DNA from: Rheinheimera oceanensis
Lineage (GTDB): Bacteria; Pseudomonadota; Gammaproteobacteria; Enterobacterales; Alteromonadaceae
Length of the DNA: 64,000 nucleotides
Direction: 5' to 3'
NCBI RefSeq assembly: GCF_018831085.1
Contig: NZ_JAGPNM010000004.1
Coordinates: 62,001-126,000, forward strand
A model generated the notes under the pieces. The model made no database searches and had not been told where the DNA came from. It was given only the letters and a program-made list of their open reading frames with translations. Both the position numbers and the translations under genes were made by a program. Shown here piece by piece: positions 27,978 to 39,017 of the stretch. The first letter of the stretch is position 1; each line of letters opens with the position of its first letter.

Positions 27978-28994
27978 TTAGCCTGCGGTTAATTCGCCGC
28001 GTAAATCCTGCTGCATTTGCTGGCGAATTTGCTCTGCACTAAGTGGCTTACTGAGCAAATAGTGCAGTTTGGTCAGTGCGGCTTCCAGTGTCATATCGTA
28101 ACCGCTTATTACACCACTTTGTTGTAACGCATTGCCTGTGGCATAACCTTGCATATTTACTGTGCCTTTAAAGCACTGGGTGCAATTAACAATAATTAAT
28201 CCACGTTCACTGGCATCCCGTAGGATCTGCAGTAACTCTGGCCGCTGCGGTGCATTACCCACACCAAAAGATTTAATAATCAATGCCCGCACCGGTGCGG
28301 CTGTCATATTACGGATCATGTCGGTGTTAATACCGGGATACAGTGTTACCACACTGATAGGTTGTGGCACAACAGAGGCCAGCGTCAGCGGTGCCGCTAC
28401 CTGGGTTTGGCTCAGGCGGCCGGCAACCAGATTAATATGAATACCCGCTTCAAGCAGTGGCGGAAAATTGGGTGAGGCAAAAGCATTAAAGCCATTGGCA
28501 TCGGCTTTGGTAGCCCGGTTACCGCGAAACAGCTGATTATTAAAAAACAGCGCTACCTCAGCAATGGGGTAGTTGGCTGCCAGGTATAGAGCATTGAGCA
28601 GGTTAACCTGGCCGTCTGAGCGCATTTGTGCCAACGGAATTTGTGATCCGGTAATAATCACCGGTTTTTGCAGGTTCTCCAGCATAAACGACAAGGCTGA
28701 AGCTGTGTAAGCCATGGTATCAGTGCCATGTAGCACTACAAAGCCGTCATAGTTGTTATATTGCTGCTGTATATCTTCGGCAATATGCCGCCAGTGATCG
28801 GGTGTCATATCAGAGGAATCTATTACCGGGTGATACTCGTGAATATCAAATTCCGGCATTTCTGCGCGGTAAAATTCCGGCATGCGCTTTACCGTGTCGG
28901 TTAAAAAACCCGGCACCGGCACATAACCCTGTGCAGAATGTTGCATACCAATAGTGCCGCCGGTGTAGGCCACATAAATACGTTTTCTGTTCAT
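27978..28994 (-). CDS. ansA: type I (cytoplasmic) L-asparaginase
   Basis: This enzyme hydrolyses L-asparagine to aspartate and ammonia. From the ATG at 28994 it has 338 aa, the same length as E. coli AnsA; a TTG three codons upstream is less likely. Both catalytic threonine motifs are present: YTGGTIGM near the N-terminus and VLHGTDTMAYTASALSFM. There is no signal peptide, so it is the cytoplasmic enzyme. It lies downstream of sppA on the minus strand, the same pairing as in E. coli, separated by a hairpin. Confidence 0.95.
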   Translation of the reverse strand: MNRKRIYVAYTGGTIGMQHSAQGYVPVPGFLTDTVKRMPEFYRAEMPEFDIHEYHPVIDSSDMTPDHWRHIAEDIQQQYNNYDGFVVLHGTDTMAYTASALSFMLENLQKPVIITGSQIPLAQMRSDGQVNLLNALYLAANYPIAEVALFFNNQLFRGNRATKADANGFNAFASPNFPPLLEAGIHINLVAGRLSQTQVAAPLTLASVVPQPISVVTLYPGINTDMIRNMTAAPVRALIIKSFGVGNAPQRPELLQILRDASERGLIIVNCTQCFKGTVNMQGYATGNALQQSGVISGYDMTLEAALTKLHYLLSKPLSAEQIRQQMQQDLRGELTAG

Positions 28995-29008
28995 AAGCTT
29001 CAAATAAA

Positions 29009-29032
29009 AATGCCCGGTAATAACCGGGCATT
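29009..29032 (-). terminator. terminator hairpin between sppA and ansA
   Basis: AATGCCCGGT / ACCGGGCATT perfect 10-bp stem with a 4-nt loop. On the minus strand it is followed by TTTATTTG, so it should end or attenuate sppA transcription before ansA. Confidence 0.75.
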
Positions 29033-29054
29033 GTAATAGACTTAGTTAGTGCTG

Positions 29055-30935
29055 TCAGTTAATGCTGCAACTGACACAGTACGAATAAACACCATTTGGA
29101 TCATTAAACTGGTTTAGCAGAACAAAATCCTGTTTCAGCTGTTTTGTCAGTTTATCAAACAGCTTTTGTTCAGCACTTACACTACCTTGTGGCAACCAGC
29201 CGTGGGCTTTTGCTTCACCCAGCAGATCTTTTATCATCTGCTCGCTTGGTGTCAGCTCCTGTTTAACCACTTTTACATCATATTGGCTAAGGCCGGCTTT
29301 TTCCGCGGCGGCTTTAATGGCATCGTTAATATTGCCCAGTTTATCTACCAGCCCAAGCTCCAGTGCTTTGCTACCTGTCCATACCCGGCCCTGAGCTACA
29401 CTATCCACTTCTGTCGTGGTCATATTACGATTTTCACCTACCATGGTTAAAAACTCGGTATAGCCACGCTCAATCAGTAACTGGAATAAGTCTTTGGCTT
29501 TTGGATCCAAGCCTTTGAACAGCGGCAGACCGGCAGACAGCCCGGCAAGCTCTGTTGTGCCAACACCGTCAACATTTAGCCCCAGCTTAGGCATAGCCTC
29601 TTCAGCAGTGTGTAACAAACCGAAAATACCAATGGAGCCGGTGATGGTGGTAGGTGCTGCCCAGATTTCATTTGCCGGGGCGGCAATCCAGTAACCACCT
29701 GAAGCTGCAACCGAACCCATAGAGGCTATAACCGGTTTACCTGCTTCGCGCAGTAAACGAATTTCCTGGCCGATAATTTCCGACGCATAAGCGCTGCCGC
29801 CAGGGCTGTCTATACGCAGTACCACTGCTTTCACTTTATCGTCGTGCCGCGCCTGGCGTAACAGGGCTGCAGTGGAATCTCCACCGATCATCCCAGCTTT
29901 GGCACTGCCATCGACAATAACACCACGGGCAACCACAATGGCAACTTTGTCGGTTAGCGGGTTATCAAATTGCTTTGCCGGGATCACTAATTTGGCATAA
30001 TCACCAAAGGTAACATGGTTGTAGGTATGGTCGTCATTTTCGCCGACAATAGCGATGAGGTCGCGGCGGAATGCTTCACGGGTTTTAATGTTATCTACCA
30101 GGCCGGCATTTACTGCGTACTGGCTTAAATCACCTTCGGCGGCCTGCAGTTTTTCCAGCAGGGCAGCATAGGTTTCATCAAAGTTGTCAGCAGCAAAACC
30201 ACGCCGTGCAGCAACCTGCTGTTTGTAGTCAGACCATAGCTCGTTCAGCCAGGCAACATTGGCTTCTTTGGCTTCGTCTGACATATCGTTACGCAGAAAA
30301 GGTTCCACTGCTGATTTATAGGTACCGACACGGAACACATGAGTATTAATTTTTAGTTTTTCCAACGCATTTTTATAATACATCGGATAGCTGCCATAAC
30401 CTTCCAGAATAACTGCGCCCATCGGGCTTAAGCTGATTTCGTCAGCATAGCTGGCCAGATAATATTGGTTTTGGCCGTAGTAACCACCAAAAGCCAGTAC
30501 TTTTTTACCGCTGGCTTTAAATTCTTCAATGGCTGCGCCAATCAGCTGCATTTTATCCAGTGAACCACTGCCCAGCATAGATAAGTCCAGCACCAGAGCC
30601 TGAATGCGGTTGTCGCTGGTGGCGTTTTTAATTACGCTAACAACGTCGCTTACCAGCACTTCGGGGGCGTCTTCCTGGCCACCAAGGCTTTCGTTTATTG
30701 CGGTGGCAATAGGATCTGTCCAGCGTTTTTCCTCTACCAGATCACCGGTAAGATTCAGCACCAAAGCGGCAGTTGGCGGCACTTTAATTTTATCGTCGCC
30801 GCCAAAAATCGACACCGCAATCAGCGCCACAATACATATAAACAACAAGTTAAGAATTACCGAGCGAAAGCCACGGTAAACCCGGGCAATGGCGCCGAAC
30901 AACCGGCGAATAAGGCCGGGTTTTTTATCTGTCAT
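29055..30935 (-). CDS. sppA: signal peptide peptidase SppA, 67K type
   Basis: This inner-membrane Ser/Lys protease degrades cleaved signal peptides. From the ATG at 30935 it has 626 aa; AGGAT lies upstream, and a longer in-frame reading lacks a ribosome site. One membrane anchor is near residues 25-45 (VILNLLFICIVALIAVSIFGG). The duplicated ClpP-like fold is present: the general-base Lys is in GTYKSAVEPF in the first half and the nucleophile Ser in SMGSVAASGGYWIA in the second. The C-terminus carries two Cys in SYCVSC. The ansA gene follows. Confidence 0.95.
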   Translation of the reverse strand: MTDKKPGLIRRLFGAIARVYRGFRSVILNLLFICIVALIAVSIFGGDDKIKVPPTAALVLNLTGDLVEEKRWTDPIATAINESLGGQEDAPEVLVSDVVSVIKNATSDNRIQALVLDLSMLGSGSLDKMQLIGAAIEEFKASGKKVLAFGGYYGQNQYYLASYADEISLSPMGAVILEGYGSYPMYYKNALEKLKINTHVFRVGTYKSAVEPFLRNDMSDEAKEANVAWLNELWSDYKQQVAARRGFAADNFDETYAALLEKLQAAEGDLSQYAVNAGLVDNIKTREAFRRDLIAIVGENDDHTYNHVTFGDYAKLVIPAKQFDNPLTDKVAIVVARGVIVDGSAKAGMIGGDSTAALLRQARHDDKVKAVVLRIDSPGGSAYASEIIGQEIRLLREAGKPVIASMGSVAASGGYWIAAPANEIWAAPTTITGSIGIFGLLHTAEEAMPKLGLNVDGVGTTELAGLSAGLPLFKGLDPKAKDLFQLLIERGYTEFLTMVGENRNMTTTEVDSVAQGRVWTGSKALELGLVDKLGNINDAIKAAAEKAGLSQYDVKVVKQELTPSEQMIKDLLGEAKAHGWLPQGSVSAEQKLFDKLTKQLKQDFVLLNQFNDPNGVYSYCVSCSIN

Positions 30936-31080
30936 GGAAGTATCCTGTTTTATATCAGAGTGTATGCATGTTGGTATGCTAACCAATTTAGCTGTAAAGG
31001 CTAAGTGGAATTTGTAAGTAAATGTGTAACACTTGCTGGCATGACCGGCTTGGCTTGCTATCAGTAAACAAAGCAGCTAA

Positions 31081-33138
<2,058 letters not shown>

Positions 33139-33151
33139 CCCCCTTTAAACG

Positions 33152-33172
33152 CAGGCACTTATCTGGTGCCTG
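33152..33172 (+). terminator. first hairpin after fadH
   Basis: CAGGCAC / GTGCCTG with a 7-nt loop. It has a short T-poor tail, so it is weak alone, but it is followed by a second related hairpin. Confidence 0.45.
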
Positions 33173-33202
33173 TATTGCACTTTATTAGCATTTCCTGTTA
33201 AC

Positions 33203-33225
33203 AAAGGCACCATTTTGGTGCCTTT
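33203..33225 (+). terminator. second hairpin after fadH
   Basis: AAAGGCACC / GGTGCCTTT perfect 9-bp stem with loop ATTTT, sharing the GGCAC core of the preceding hairpin. It probably ends fadH transcription before the glgC promoter. Confidence 0.6.
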
Positions 33226-33381
33226 GGCCTGTTTAATACATTTACTGGTTTTATCTTGTGCTGGCGCAAAGTGTTATGCATATTGACTGCTAGCCTTTTT
33301 ATCATGCAGGCTGCTATTCTGGTATCAGCTTTGCAAATTGCATAAAAATAGCACACACAGCAAGCACAACAGGGAGTTTCT

Positions 33382-34614
33382 ATGTCCGGGGTATTAACCA
33401 TGATTCTGGCTGGCGGTGAAGGTACACGTTTGGCACCTTTGACCGGCATCAGAGCAAAACCAGCAGTGCCGTTTGGCGGTAATTACCGCATTATTGATTT
33501 TGTGATGAATAACTTTGTTAATTCAGATTTATTGCAAATATTTGTTATTACACAGTTTAAGTCTCATTCTCTGATGAAACATTTAAGCCGGGCCTGGCGC
33601 GTAACCGGCTTGACCAACCGTTTTATTGACCCTATACCCGCGCAAATGCAGACAGGTAAGCACTGGTATCTGGGCACGGCAGACGCTATTTATCAAAACC
33701 TGCATTTAATTCACGGGCTGGATCCTGAACATGTCTGTGTGTTTGGCGGCGACCACATTTATAAAATGGATATCCGCCAGATGCTGGATTACCATCGCCA
33801 TCACAATGCTAAGCTTACCGTGGCGGCTATTCCGGTGCCGGTAGAGCAGGCGCATGAGTTTGGTGTGATAGAAGTAGACGCCAGTGGCCGGATGATCGGC
33901 TTTGAAGAGAAGCCGAAAACAAACCCCAAAACTATTCCGGGTAATCCGGGATTTGTACTGGCGTCTATGGGCAATTACATTTTTGAAGCCAAAACGCTGG
34001 TTGATGTCCTGGTGGAAGACGCCAGGCAGGCAGATTCCAAGCATGATTTTGGCCATAACATTATCCCTGGTCTTTATCCATCAGGTGATGTTTATGTATA
34101 TGATTTTTCTTCTAATATTATCCGTGGTGAAAGCCAGAGCAGTAGCGGTTACTGGCGTGATGTGGGAACTATAGATTCATACTACGAAGCCAATATGGAT
34201 CTGATCTCAGTAGAGCCGCCATTTGATTTATACAACAAATACTGGCCACTACGTGGTTACACACCTCCGGTGCCACCGGCAAAGTTTGTGCATGATGAGG
34301 CAAACCGTACCGGTCAGGCAATAAGCTCCATGGTGGCGTCAGGCTGTATTGTCAGTGGCTCTATCGTGTATCAGTCTATTTTGGGTTACAACGTGCATGT
34401 ACATAGTCATAGTTATATTGAGAAATGTGTGCTGATGGGCAATAACGATATTGGCCGAGGTTGCCGCATCCGCCGCGCCATTATTGATAAAGACGTGAAA
34501 ATTGCACCCGGTACCATTATTGGCGAAGATCCGGTGCTGGATAAACAACGCTTTCATGTCTCTGCAAGTGGCGTTATTGTGATCCCTAAAGGCGCGATGA
34601 TTGGTTTTGATTAA
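33382..34614 (+). CDS. glgC: glucose-1-phosphate adenylyltransferase
   Basis: This enzyme makes ADP-glucose from ATP and glucose 1-phosphate, the committed step of glycogen synthesis. It has 410 aa. The N-terminal nucleotidyltransferase signature is LAGGEGTRLAPLTGIRAKPA, then FGGNYRIIDF. The GDHIYKMD motif, the glucose-1-phosphate site GFEEKPK and the C-terminal left-handed beta-helix (SGSIVYQSILGYNVHVHSHS) are present. The usual Arg/Lys in GG(R/K)GTRL is Glu here. CAGGGAG lies before the ATG. glgA follows 18 bp downstream. Confidence 0.95.
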   Translation: MSGVLTMILAGGEGTRLAPLTGIRAKPAVPFGGNYRIIDFVMNNFVNSDLLQIFVITQFKSHSLMKHLSRAWRVTGLTNRFIDPIPAQMQTGKHWYLGTADAIYQNLHLIHGLDPEHVCVFGGDHIYKMDIRQMLDYHRHHNAKLTVAAIPVPVEQAHEFGVIEVDASGRMIGFEEKPKTNPKTIPGNPGFVLASMGNYIFEAKTLVDVLVEDARQADSKHDFGHNIIPGLYPSGDVYVYDFSSNIIRGESQSSSGYWRDVGTIDSYYEANMDLISVEPPFDLYNKYWPLRGYTPPVPPAKFVHDEANRTGQAISSMVASGCIVSGSIVYQSILGYNVHVHSHSYIEKCVLMGNNDIGRGCRIRRAIIDKDVKIAPGTIIGEDPVLDKQRFHVSASGVIVIPKGAMIGFD

Positions 34615-34632
34615 GCTGAGTAAGGATAAGTA

Positions 34633-36045
34633 GTGCGGATACTGTTTATATGTAGTGAGTATGAAGGTCTGATAAAAACGGGTGGCCTGGCTGATGCCTG
34701 TCGTGGTCTGGCACAAAGCCTGATTACGCAGGGCCATCAGGTAACCGTGATATTACCGCGTTATGGTGTTTTGTATCAGCAACCTGCTGCAGAGCTGCAA
34801 CCGGTTTACTTTCAACTGGCTGGGCGGGATTTTGGTTGTGCTGTACATCAGCTTACACTGGATAACGTCAATATTGCTCTGGTAGAGCATCATGATTTTT
34901 TCCGGCGGGAGCGGCCTTATGATGACGGTGAGCACGGATACACGGATAATCCGTTGCGGTTTGCTTTTTTGTGTAAGGCCGCGTTGGAATGGGTGCTGCA
35001 AAGCGGGCAACAGTTTGACCTTATTCACGGTCACGACTGGCAAAGTGCTGCGGCTGCTTACTATCTGAAACAACATTATGCAGCAACCGAATTGGCAAAG
35101 GTGCCGTTTATCTTTAGTATTCATAACGGTGCTTATCAGGAAAAGTGCGCAGCACACTGGCGTCAGGAACTGGACATTGAACCGCAACGCCATGATGAGC
35201 TTAATTTTCTGGCCACAGCACTGCAGTATGCCGACAAACTAAATACCGTAAGCCGTGGTTATCGTGATGAGTTGATGCATGAACCGGAAGCTGCCGGGTT
35301 GTCGGTGCTGTATCAGCAGCGGGCGGCGGATTTTATCGGCATTTTAAATGGCTGTGATTATAATATCTGGCATCCGGCTACAGATGTGTATTTACCCGCT
35401 AATTATGACGCCGACAACCTCAGTGGCAAAGCACAGTGTAAAGCTGTCCTTCGCGCTCAACTGGAACTGCCAACCAGCAAAGCCCCGTTATTTGTTGCAG
35501 TAAGCCGTTTAACCGGACAAAAAGGTTACGATTATTTAATTCCCGCACTTACACACTGGCTTAACACAACACAGGCACAGGTGGTTGTAATGGGCACCGG
35601 CGAGGGCCGTTATTGCCGGGCATTGGCACAGTTGCAACAGCAGCACCCTGAGCAGTTTCGTTTTGTGCAGGGCTTTAATGATGCTATGGCGCATCGGCTT
35701 GAGGCAGCCGGAGATTTTTTCCTGATGCCATCGCTGTTCGAGCCCTGTGGGTTAAACCAGCTTTACAGCTTGCGCTATGGCACTGTGCCGTTGGTGCGTT
35801 TAACCGGTGGCTTAAAAGACACGGTAAAGCCCTGGCCTACCCGCGGTGCAACCGGTATAGGTTTTGCCGAACCTGATATTGCGTCAATGGAAGCGGCGTT
35901 AAAACAAGCCGAACAGCTGTTTGTTAAAACAACCAGTTATAAAAGGGTGCAGCAAAATGGTATGGCACAAAACTTTAGCTGGCAGGTAGCTGCACAGCAC
36001 TATCAGGCATTGTACCAACAAGCCTTATGGGCAAAAGCGCATTAA
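34633..36045 (+). CDS. glgA: glycogen synthase (GT5)
   Basis: This enzyme transfers glucose from ADP-glucose to the growing alpha-1,4-glucan. It has 470 aa. The N-terminal EYEGLIKTGGLADACRGL carries the KTGGLAD ADP-glucose-binding motif. HGHDWQSAAAAYYL and, in the C-terminal domain, SLFEPCGLNQLYSLRYGTVPLVR-type catalytic Glu region are present. The start is GTG at 34633, preceded by AAGGAT. It forms the glgCA operon with the upstream gene. Branching and degradation genes lie elsewhere in the window. Confidence 0.95.
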   Translation: MRILFICSEYEGLIKTGGLADACRGLAQSLITQGHQVTVILPRYGVLYQQPAAELQPVYFQLAGRDFGCAVHQLTLDNVNIALVEHHDFFRRERPYDDGEHGYTDNPLRFAFLCKAALEWVLQSGQQFDLIHGHDWQSAAAAYYLKQHYAATELAKVPFIFSIHNGAYQEKCAAHWRQELDIEPQRHDELNFLATALQYADKLNTVSRGYRDELMHEPEAAGLSVLYQQRAADFIGILNGCDYNIWHPATDVYLPANYDADNLSGKAQCKAVLRAQLELPTSKAPLFVAVSRLTGQKGYDYLIPALTHWLNTTQAQVVVMGTGEGRYCRALAQLQQQHPEQFRFVQGFNDAMAHRLEAAGDFFLMPSLFEPCGLNQLYSLRYGTVPLVRLTGGLKDTVKPWPTRGATGIGFAEPDIASMEAALKQAEQLFVKTTSYKRVQQNGMAQNFSWQVAAQHYQALYQQALWAKAH

Positions 36046-36159
36046 AAATCAGCAAACTGGTTGAAAGCCGGTCACATGGGGGGGACCTTGCCATAATCTG
36101 ATGTAAAGGTTACTGTTAATTTGCTAGGCTGCTCACAGCTAATACCATCGGGGTTTTTT

Positions 36160-36717
36160 ATGGATGCATTAACATTACTCACCAGCCGTTTTTCTTCAGC
36201 GCGTTTAACCGAACCTGCACCCGCAGGCGAAGTATTAGAAAACATTAAACGTGCAGCATTACAGGTACCGGATCACGGTAATTTACGTCCATGGCGTTTT
36301 GTTATTGCTGAGGGGCGCCAGGCGTTGTCGCGCTTAGGTGATATTTTTGCAGAGGCAGCTGTGGAGGATGATCCTGCCATTGCAAATGAATTGTTAGAAC
36401 GTGCCCGGCAATTACCTTTACGTGCACCTATGGTAGTGGTGTGTATTGCCAGGGCGGTAGCTCACGCCAAAGTACCGTTAACTGAACAACAGCAATCAGC
36501 GGCCTGTGCAGTAATGGCAATGCAGCAAGCTGCATTTGCTCAGGGGTTCGGTGGAATATGGCGCACCGGAGCCTATGCTCAGCTTGATTTTGTGAAACAA
36601 GCGCTGGAGTTGGGAGAGGATGACGAGATAGTTGGCTTTTTATACCTTGGCACCCCCAGTGGGGAGCCTGCAAAGCGGCATACGCCGGATCCGGCAGATT
36701 ATTTTTCTTATCTTTAA
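36160..36717 (+). CDS. ydjA: YdjA-like nitroreductase-family flavoprotein
   Basis: From the ATG at 36160 the protein has 185 residues, like E. coli YdjA, a small FMN-dependent nitroreductase-family protein. The N-terminus (MDALTLLTSRFSSARLTEPAP) and VPDHGNLRPWRF match the family's FMN-phosphate region; the C-terminal FLYLGTPSGEPAKR is also typical. The natural substrate is not established. In E. coli ydjA lies beside sppA-ansA, which are 5-8 kb away here. Confidence 0.88.
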   Translation: MDALTLLTSRFSSARLTEPAPAGEVLENIKRAALQVPDHGNLRPWRFVIAEGRQALSRLGDIFAEAAVEDDPAIANELLERARQLPLRAPMVVVCIARAVAHAKVPLTEQQQSAACAVMAMQQAAFAQGFGGIWRTGAYAQLDFVKQALELGEDDEIVGFLYLGTPSGEPAKRHTPDPADYFSYL

Positions 36718-36765
36718 GGATTGTGGTGCCAATAAAACGGCTTTTGTAGCAGGCATCTGAAAGAC

Positions 36766-36789
36766 ATGGCAGTCAGTGTTGACTGCCAT
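36766..36789. terminator. hairpin between convergent ydjA-like and fur genes
   Basis: ATGGCAGTCA / TGACTGCCAT perfect 10-bp stem with loop GTGT. The T-tract is poor in both directions, so termination strength is uncertain. Confidence 0.5.
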
Positions 36790-36809
36790 TCGTTTAATGT
36801 ACTACTTGA

Positions 36810-37250
36810 TTAGTTCATTTCACTGTTTTTCTTACACTGCGCAGTGTCTTTACACTCACCATACAGATATAAGCTGTGATGCGTCAGCTTAATACCGTTC
36901 TTTTCTGCGATCTCAAGCTGTTTGGCTTCAATTACGTCGTCTTCAAACTCAATGACTTTACCGCATTTTAAGCAAACTAAGTGATCGTGATGGCTGCCGC
37001 CGGTTAACTCAAATACCGACTTGCCGCCTTCAAAATGATGGCGGGTTAAAATGCCGGCATCGTCAAACTGGTTAAGTACCCGGTAAACCGTAGCCAGACC
37101 AATATCTTCACCCAGTTCCAGCAGCAATTTATATACGTCTTCCGCACTGATATGCTGGTGCTTTGGATCTTGTAGGATCTCGAGAATTTTTACCCGTGGC
37201 AGGGTAACTTTCAGGCCGGCTTTACGTAATTCGCTATTGTGATCTGACAT
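36810..37250 (-). CDS. fur: ferric uptake regulator Fur
   Basis: This is the Fe2+-dependent repressor of iron uptake genes. It has 146 aa, the usual length. The N-terminal winged helix contains LKVTLPRVKILEIL and ATVYRVLNQFDDAGIL. The metal sites include SHHDHLVCLKCGKVIEFED (regulatory His and the structural CxxC) and a second Cys pair near YGECKDTAQC. The fldA gene lies downstream of a divergent small gene here, keeping the fur-fldA neighbourhood known from E. coli. Confidence 0.97.
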   Translation of the reverse strand: MSDHNSELRKAGLKVTLPRVKILEILQDPKHQHISAEDVYKLLLELGEDIGLATVYRVLNQFDDAGILTRHHFEGGKSVFELTGGSHHDHLVCLKCGKVIEFEDDVIEAKQLEIAEKNGIKLTHHSLYLYGECKDTAQCKKNSEMN

Positions 37251-37403
37251 AAGAACTCTAACTCTGGCTTATATATGCAAAGGATTATAAAGACATTAGC
37301 CCGAGAATGAAATGGCAATATTCCGCTGTTGTTGTTAAAGCAAAGCTTGTGCTTGGCAAATAGCGAAGTACAATGGGGTAAACAGGTCATACCAGAGTGT
37401 ATT

Positions 37404-37874
37404 ATGAAATGGGCATTTAATCCGGCCGTTATGCGCCGCTTACTGAATTTTTGGCCACCTTTTTTATTTCCGGGTATTAAGGTTGTAACGCTAAGCAGTG
37501 ATTATCGCTACTGCCGTGTTGAGTTGAAATGGCGGCCGTGGACACGAAATATCAACAATACCCAATTTGGCGGTACGATGTTTGCCATGACAGATCCTAT
37601 TTATCCGCTGATGCTGATGGGGGCTCTGGGTAAAGAGTACCTGGTGTGGGATAAACAAGCTGATATCAACTTTATTACCCCGGGCAAGGGTAGGCTGACT
37701 GCAGAATTCTGGTTATCGGACGACACTGTGAATGCAATCAAGGTAGCAACTGAAGAGGGTGACAAGCATTTCCCTCAGTTTATCGTACACATTAAAGACA
37801 GCCAGAATAACATTGTGGCTGAGGTAAATCGTACGGTATATGTGCGTAAGAAGGCCAAATACCGTGCTGCGTAA
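37404..37874 (+). CDS. DUF4442 hotdog-fold protein, putative thioesterase
   Basis: From the ATG at 37404 the protein has 156 residues. It fits the DUF4442 (PaaI/YiiD-like hotdog) family: FPGIKVVTLSSDYRYCRVELKWRPWTRNINNTQFGGTMFAMTDPIY, with the NTQFGG helix start typical of the family. Such proteins may cleave acyl-CoA or acyl-ACP, but the substrate is unknown. It is divergent from fur, sharing a ~150-bp spacer, and ends at a bidirectional terminator. Confidence 0.82.
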   Translation: MKWAFNPAVMRRLLNFWPPFLFPGIKVVTLSSDYRYCRVELKWRPWTRNINNTQFGGTMFAMTDPIYPLMLMGALGKEYLVWDKQADINFITPGKGRLTAEFWLSDDTVNAIKVATEEGDKHFPQFIVHIKDSQNNIVAEVNRTVYVRKKAKYRAA

Positions 37875-37884
37875 ATTCGGCCAT

Positions 37885-37912
37885 AAAAAACCGGCAGTAA
37901 CGCCGGTTTTTT
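37885..37912. terminator. bidirectional terminator between DUF4442 and fldA genes
   Basis: AAAAAACCGGC / GCCGGTTTTTT perfect stem with loop AGTAAC. It has A- and T-runs on both sides, so it should work in both directions. Confidence 0.88.
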
Positions 37913-37922
37913 GCTGTGGTGC

Positions 37923-38453
37923 TTATAAACCTTCAAACTCTTTTAAGCTCATTTCGCTATAAATTTGCTTACACCATTGCTTAACACGTGCTTCTGTCAG
38001 CTCTGGCTGGCGATCTTCATCTATCCCCAGGCCAACAAAGTGGTTACTATCAACCAGCGCTTTTGAAGCAACAAAGTTATAACCGGTAGTTGGCCAGTGT
38101 CCAACGATAATTGCACCTTTAGGCTCAATAATATCGCGCAGGGTACCCATGGCATCAAGGAAGTATTCTGCATAGTCTTCCTGATCTCCGCAGCCAAAAA
38201 TAGCTACCAGCTTGTTGTTGAAATCGATGTTTTCCAGTTCAGGGAAAAAATCATCCCAGTCGCACTGAGCCTCACCGTAATACCAGGTTGGAATACCCAA
38301 CAACAACAAATCAAAGGCTGCAATGTCTTCTTTGCTGCTTTTGGCGATATCACGTACATCAAACAAGTTTTTGCCCAGCTCTTTCTGGATCATCTTGGCG
38401 ATATGTTCAGTGTTACCGGTATCGCTACCGAAAAAAATGCCTACAGTTGCCAT
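37923..38453 (-). CDS. fldA: long-chain flavodoxin
   Basis: This small FMN electron carrier serves reductive reactions such as radical-SAM enzymes. It has 176 aa, matching FldA. The FMN phosphate loop GIFFGSDTGNTEHIAKMI is at the N-terminus; the flavin-stacking loops IPTWYYGEAQCDW and GCGDQEDYAEYFLDAMG follow. The long-chain insertion is present. It is followed upstream (same strand) by the ybfE-like, DUF2788 and ybfF genes, a group conserved beside fur and seqA in gammaproteobacteria. Confidence 0.96.
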   Translation of the reverse strand: MATVGIFFGSDTGNTEHIAKMIQKELGKNLFDVRDIAKSSKEDIAAFDLLLLGIPTWYYGEAQCDWDDFFPELENIDFNNKLVAIFGCGDQEDYAEYFLDAMGTLRDIIEPKGAIIVGHWPTTGYNFVASKALVDSNHFVGLGIDEDRQPELTEARVKQWCKQIYSEMSLKEFEGL

Positions 38454-38466
38454 TAATCTAACCTTC

Positions 38467-38739
38467 TTACCTGGTTAACGCTTGTGTCAAAATATGTTCA
38501 ATATAAGCACTGCGTGTCATCTCAGCTTGATCCGCTTGCTGACTCAGCGCTGCGTATAGCTGATCAGACACTTTAAATTCAATGCGTTTTAAACCTTTAC
38601 TGCGATCACGTTTGATTTGATTACGTTTGTTTAGTTTCAGCTGTTCTTCCCGTGGCAGCGGATTAGTTTTCGGCCGGCCAGGGCGCTTTTCCTGGGCAAA
38701 TAAATCAATCGTGGTGCGATCAGTGGCTATCTTCGCCAT
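38467..38739 (-). CDS. ybfE: YbfE-family small DNA-binding-like protein
   Basis: A 90-residue basic protein of the YbfE family. The N-terminal part is basic and proline-rich (KRPGRPKTNPLPREEQ). The C-terminus fits a ribbon-helix-helix fold (RIEFKVSDQLYAALSQQADQAEMTRSAYIEHIL). In E. coli ybfE is under LexA control; I see no clear CTG-N10-CAG box upstream of this gene or of DUF2788. It lies 13 bp before fldA and is probably in its operon. Confidence 0.85.
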   Translation of the reverse strand: MAKIATDRTTIDLFAQEKRPGRPKTNPLPREEQLKLNKRNQIKRDRSKGLKRIEFKVSDQLYAALSQQADQAEMTRSAYIEHILTQALTR

Positions 38740-38753
38740 TAATCCTAACCTTA

Positions 38754-38951
38754 CTACTCAATAAAATATGGCACTATGCTCTTGATGATAAATACTGCCG
38801 GTGACAGAAACAGCACCAGCCAGACAAAAAACTGCCCGAGCTTTGGTGCGTTGCTCTTCTTTAGCACATCACGTATTGCCAGTACAATAAACAGGTACAA
38901 AATACCAAGCCCAAGCCACAAACCTATTGCTTCAAACTGCTCTATAGCCAT
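38754..38951 (-). CDS. DUF2788 small membrane protein
   Basis: A 65-residue protein with two membrane segments (LWLGLGILYLFIVLAI and FFVWLVLFLSPAVFIIKSIV), separated by a basic loop (RDVLKKSNAPKLGQ). This matches DUF2788, a small inner-membrane protein found beside fldA/ybfF in Alteromonadales and Vibrio. The function is unknown. It lies 14 bp from the ybfE-like gene. Confidence 0.8.
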   Translation of the reverse strand: MAIEQFEAIGLWLGLGILYLFIVLAIRDVLKKSNAPKLGQFFVWLVLFLSPAVFIIKSIVPYFIE

Positions 38952-39017
38952 AGCGCGTTACCTGACCTGCAAAAAAGTGCGCGCACTATAGCATAACTTC
39001 ACAAAAAATTTAGTGCG

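Noticed and set aside
33152..33225. Tandem hairpins after fadH as a riboswitch or attenuator for glgC
   Set aside because: Both are simple stem-loops more than 150 bp before glgC, with no leader peptide or conserved aptamer-like structure; tandem terminators explain them.
38740..39017. LexA (SOS) box for the ybfE-like gene
   Set aside because: No CTG-N10-CAG palindrome is visible upstream of ybfE or of the DUF2788 gene.
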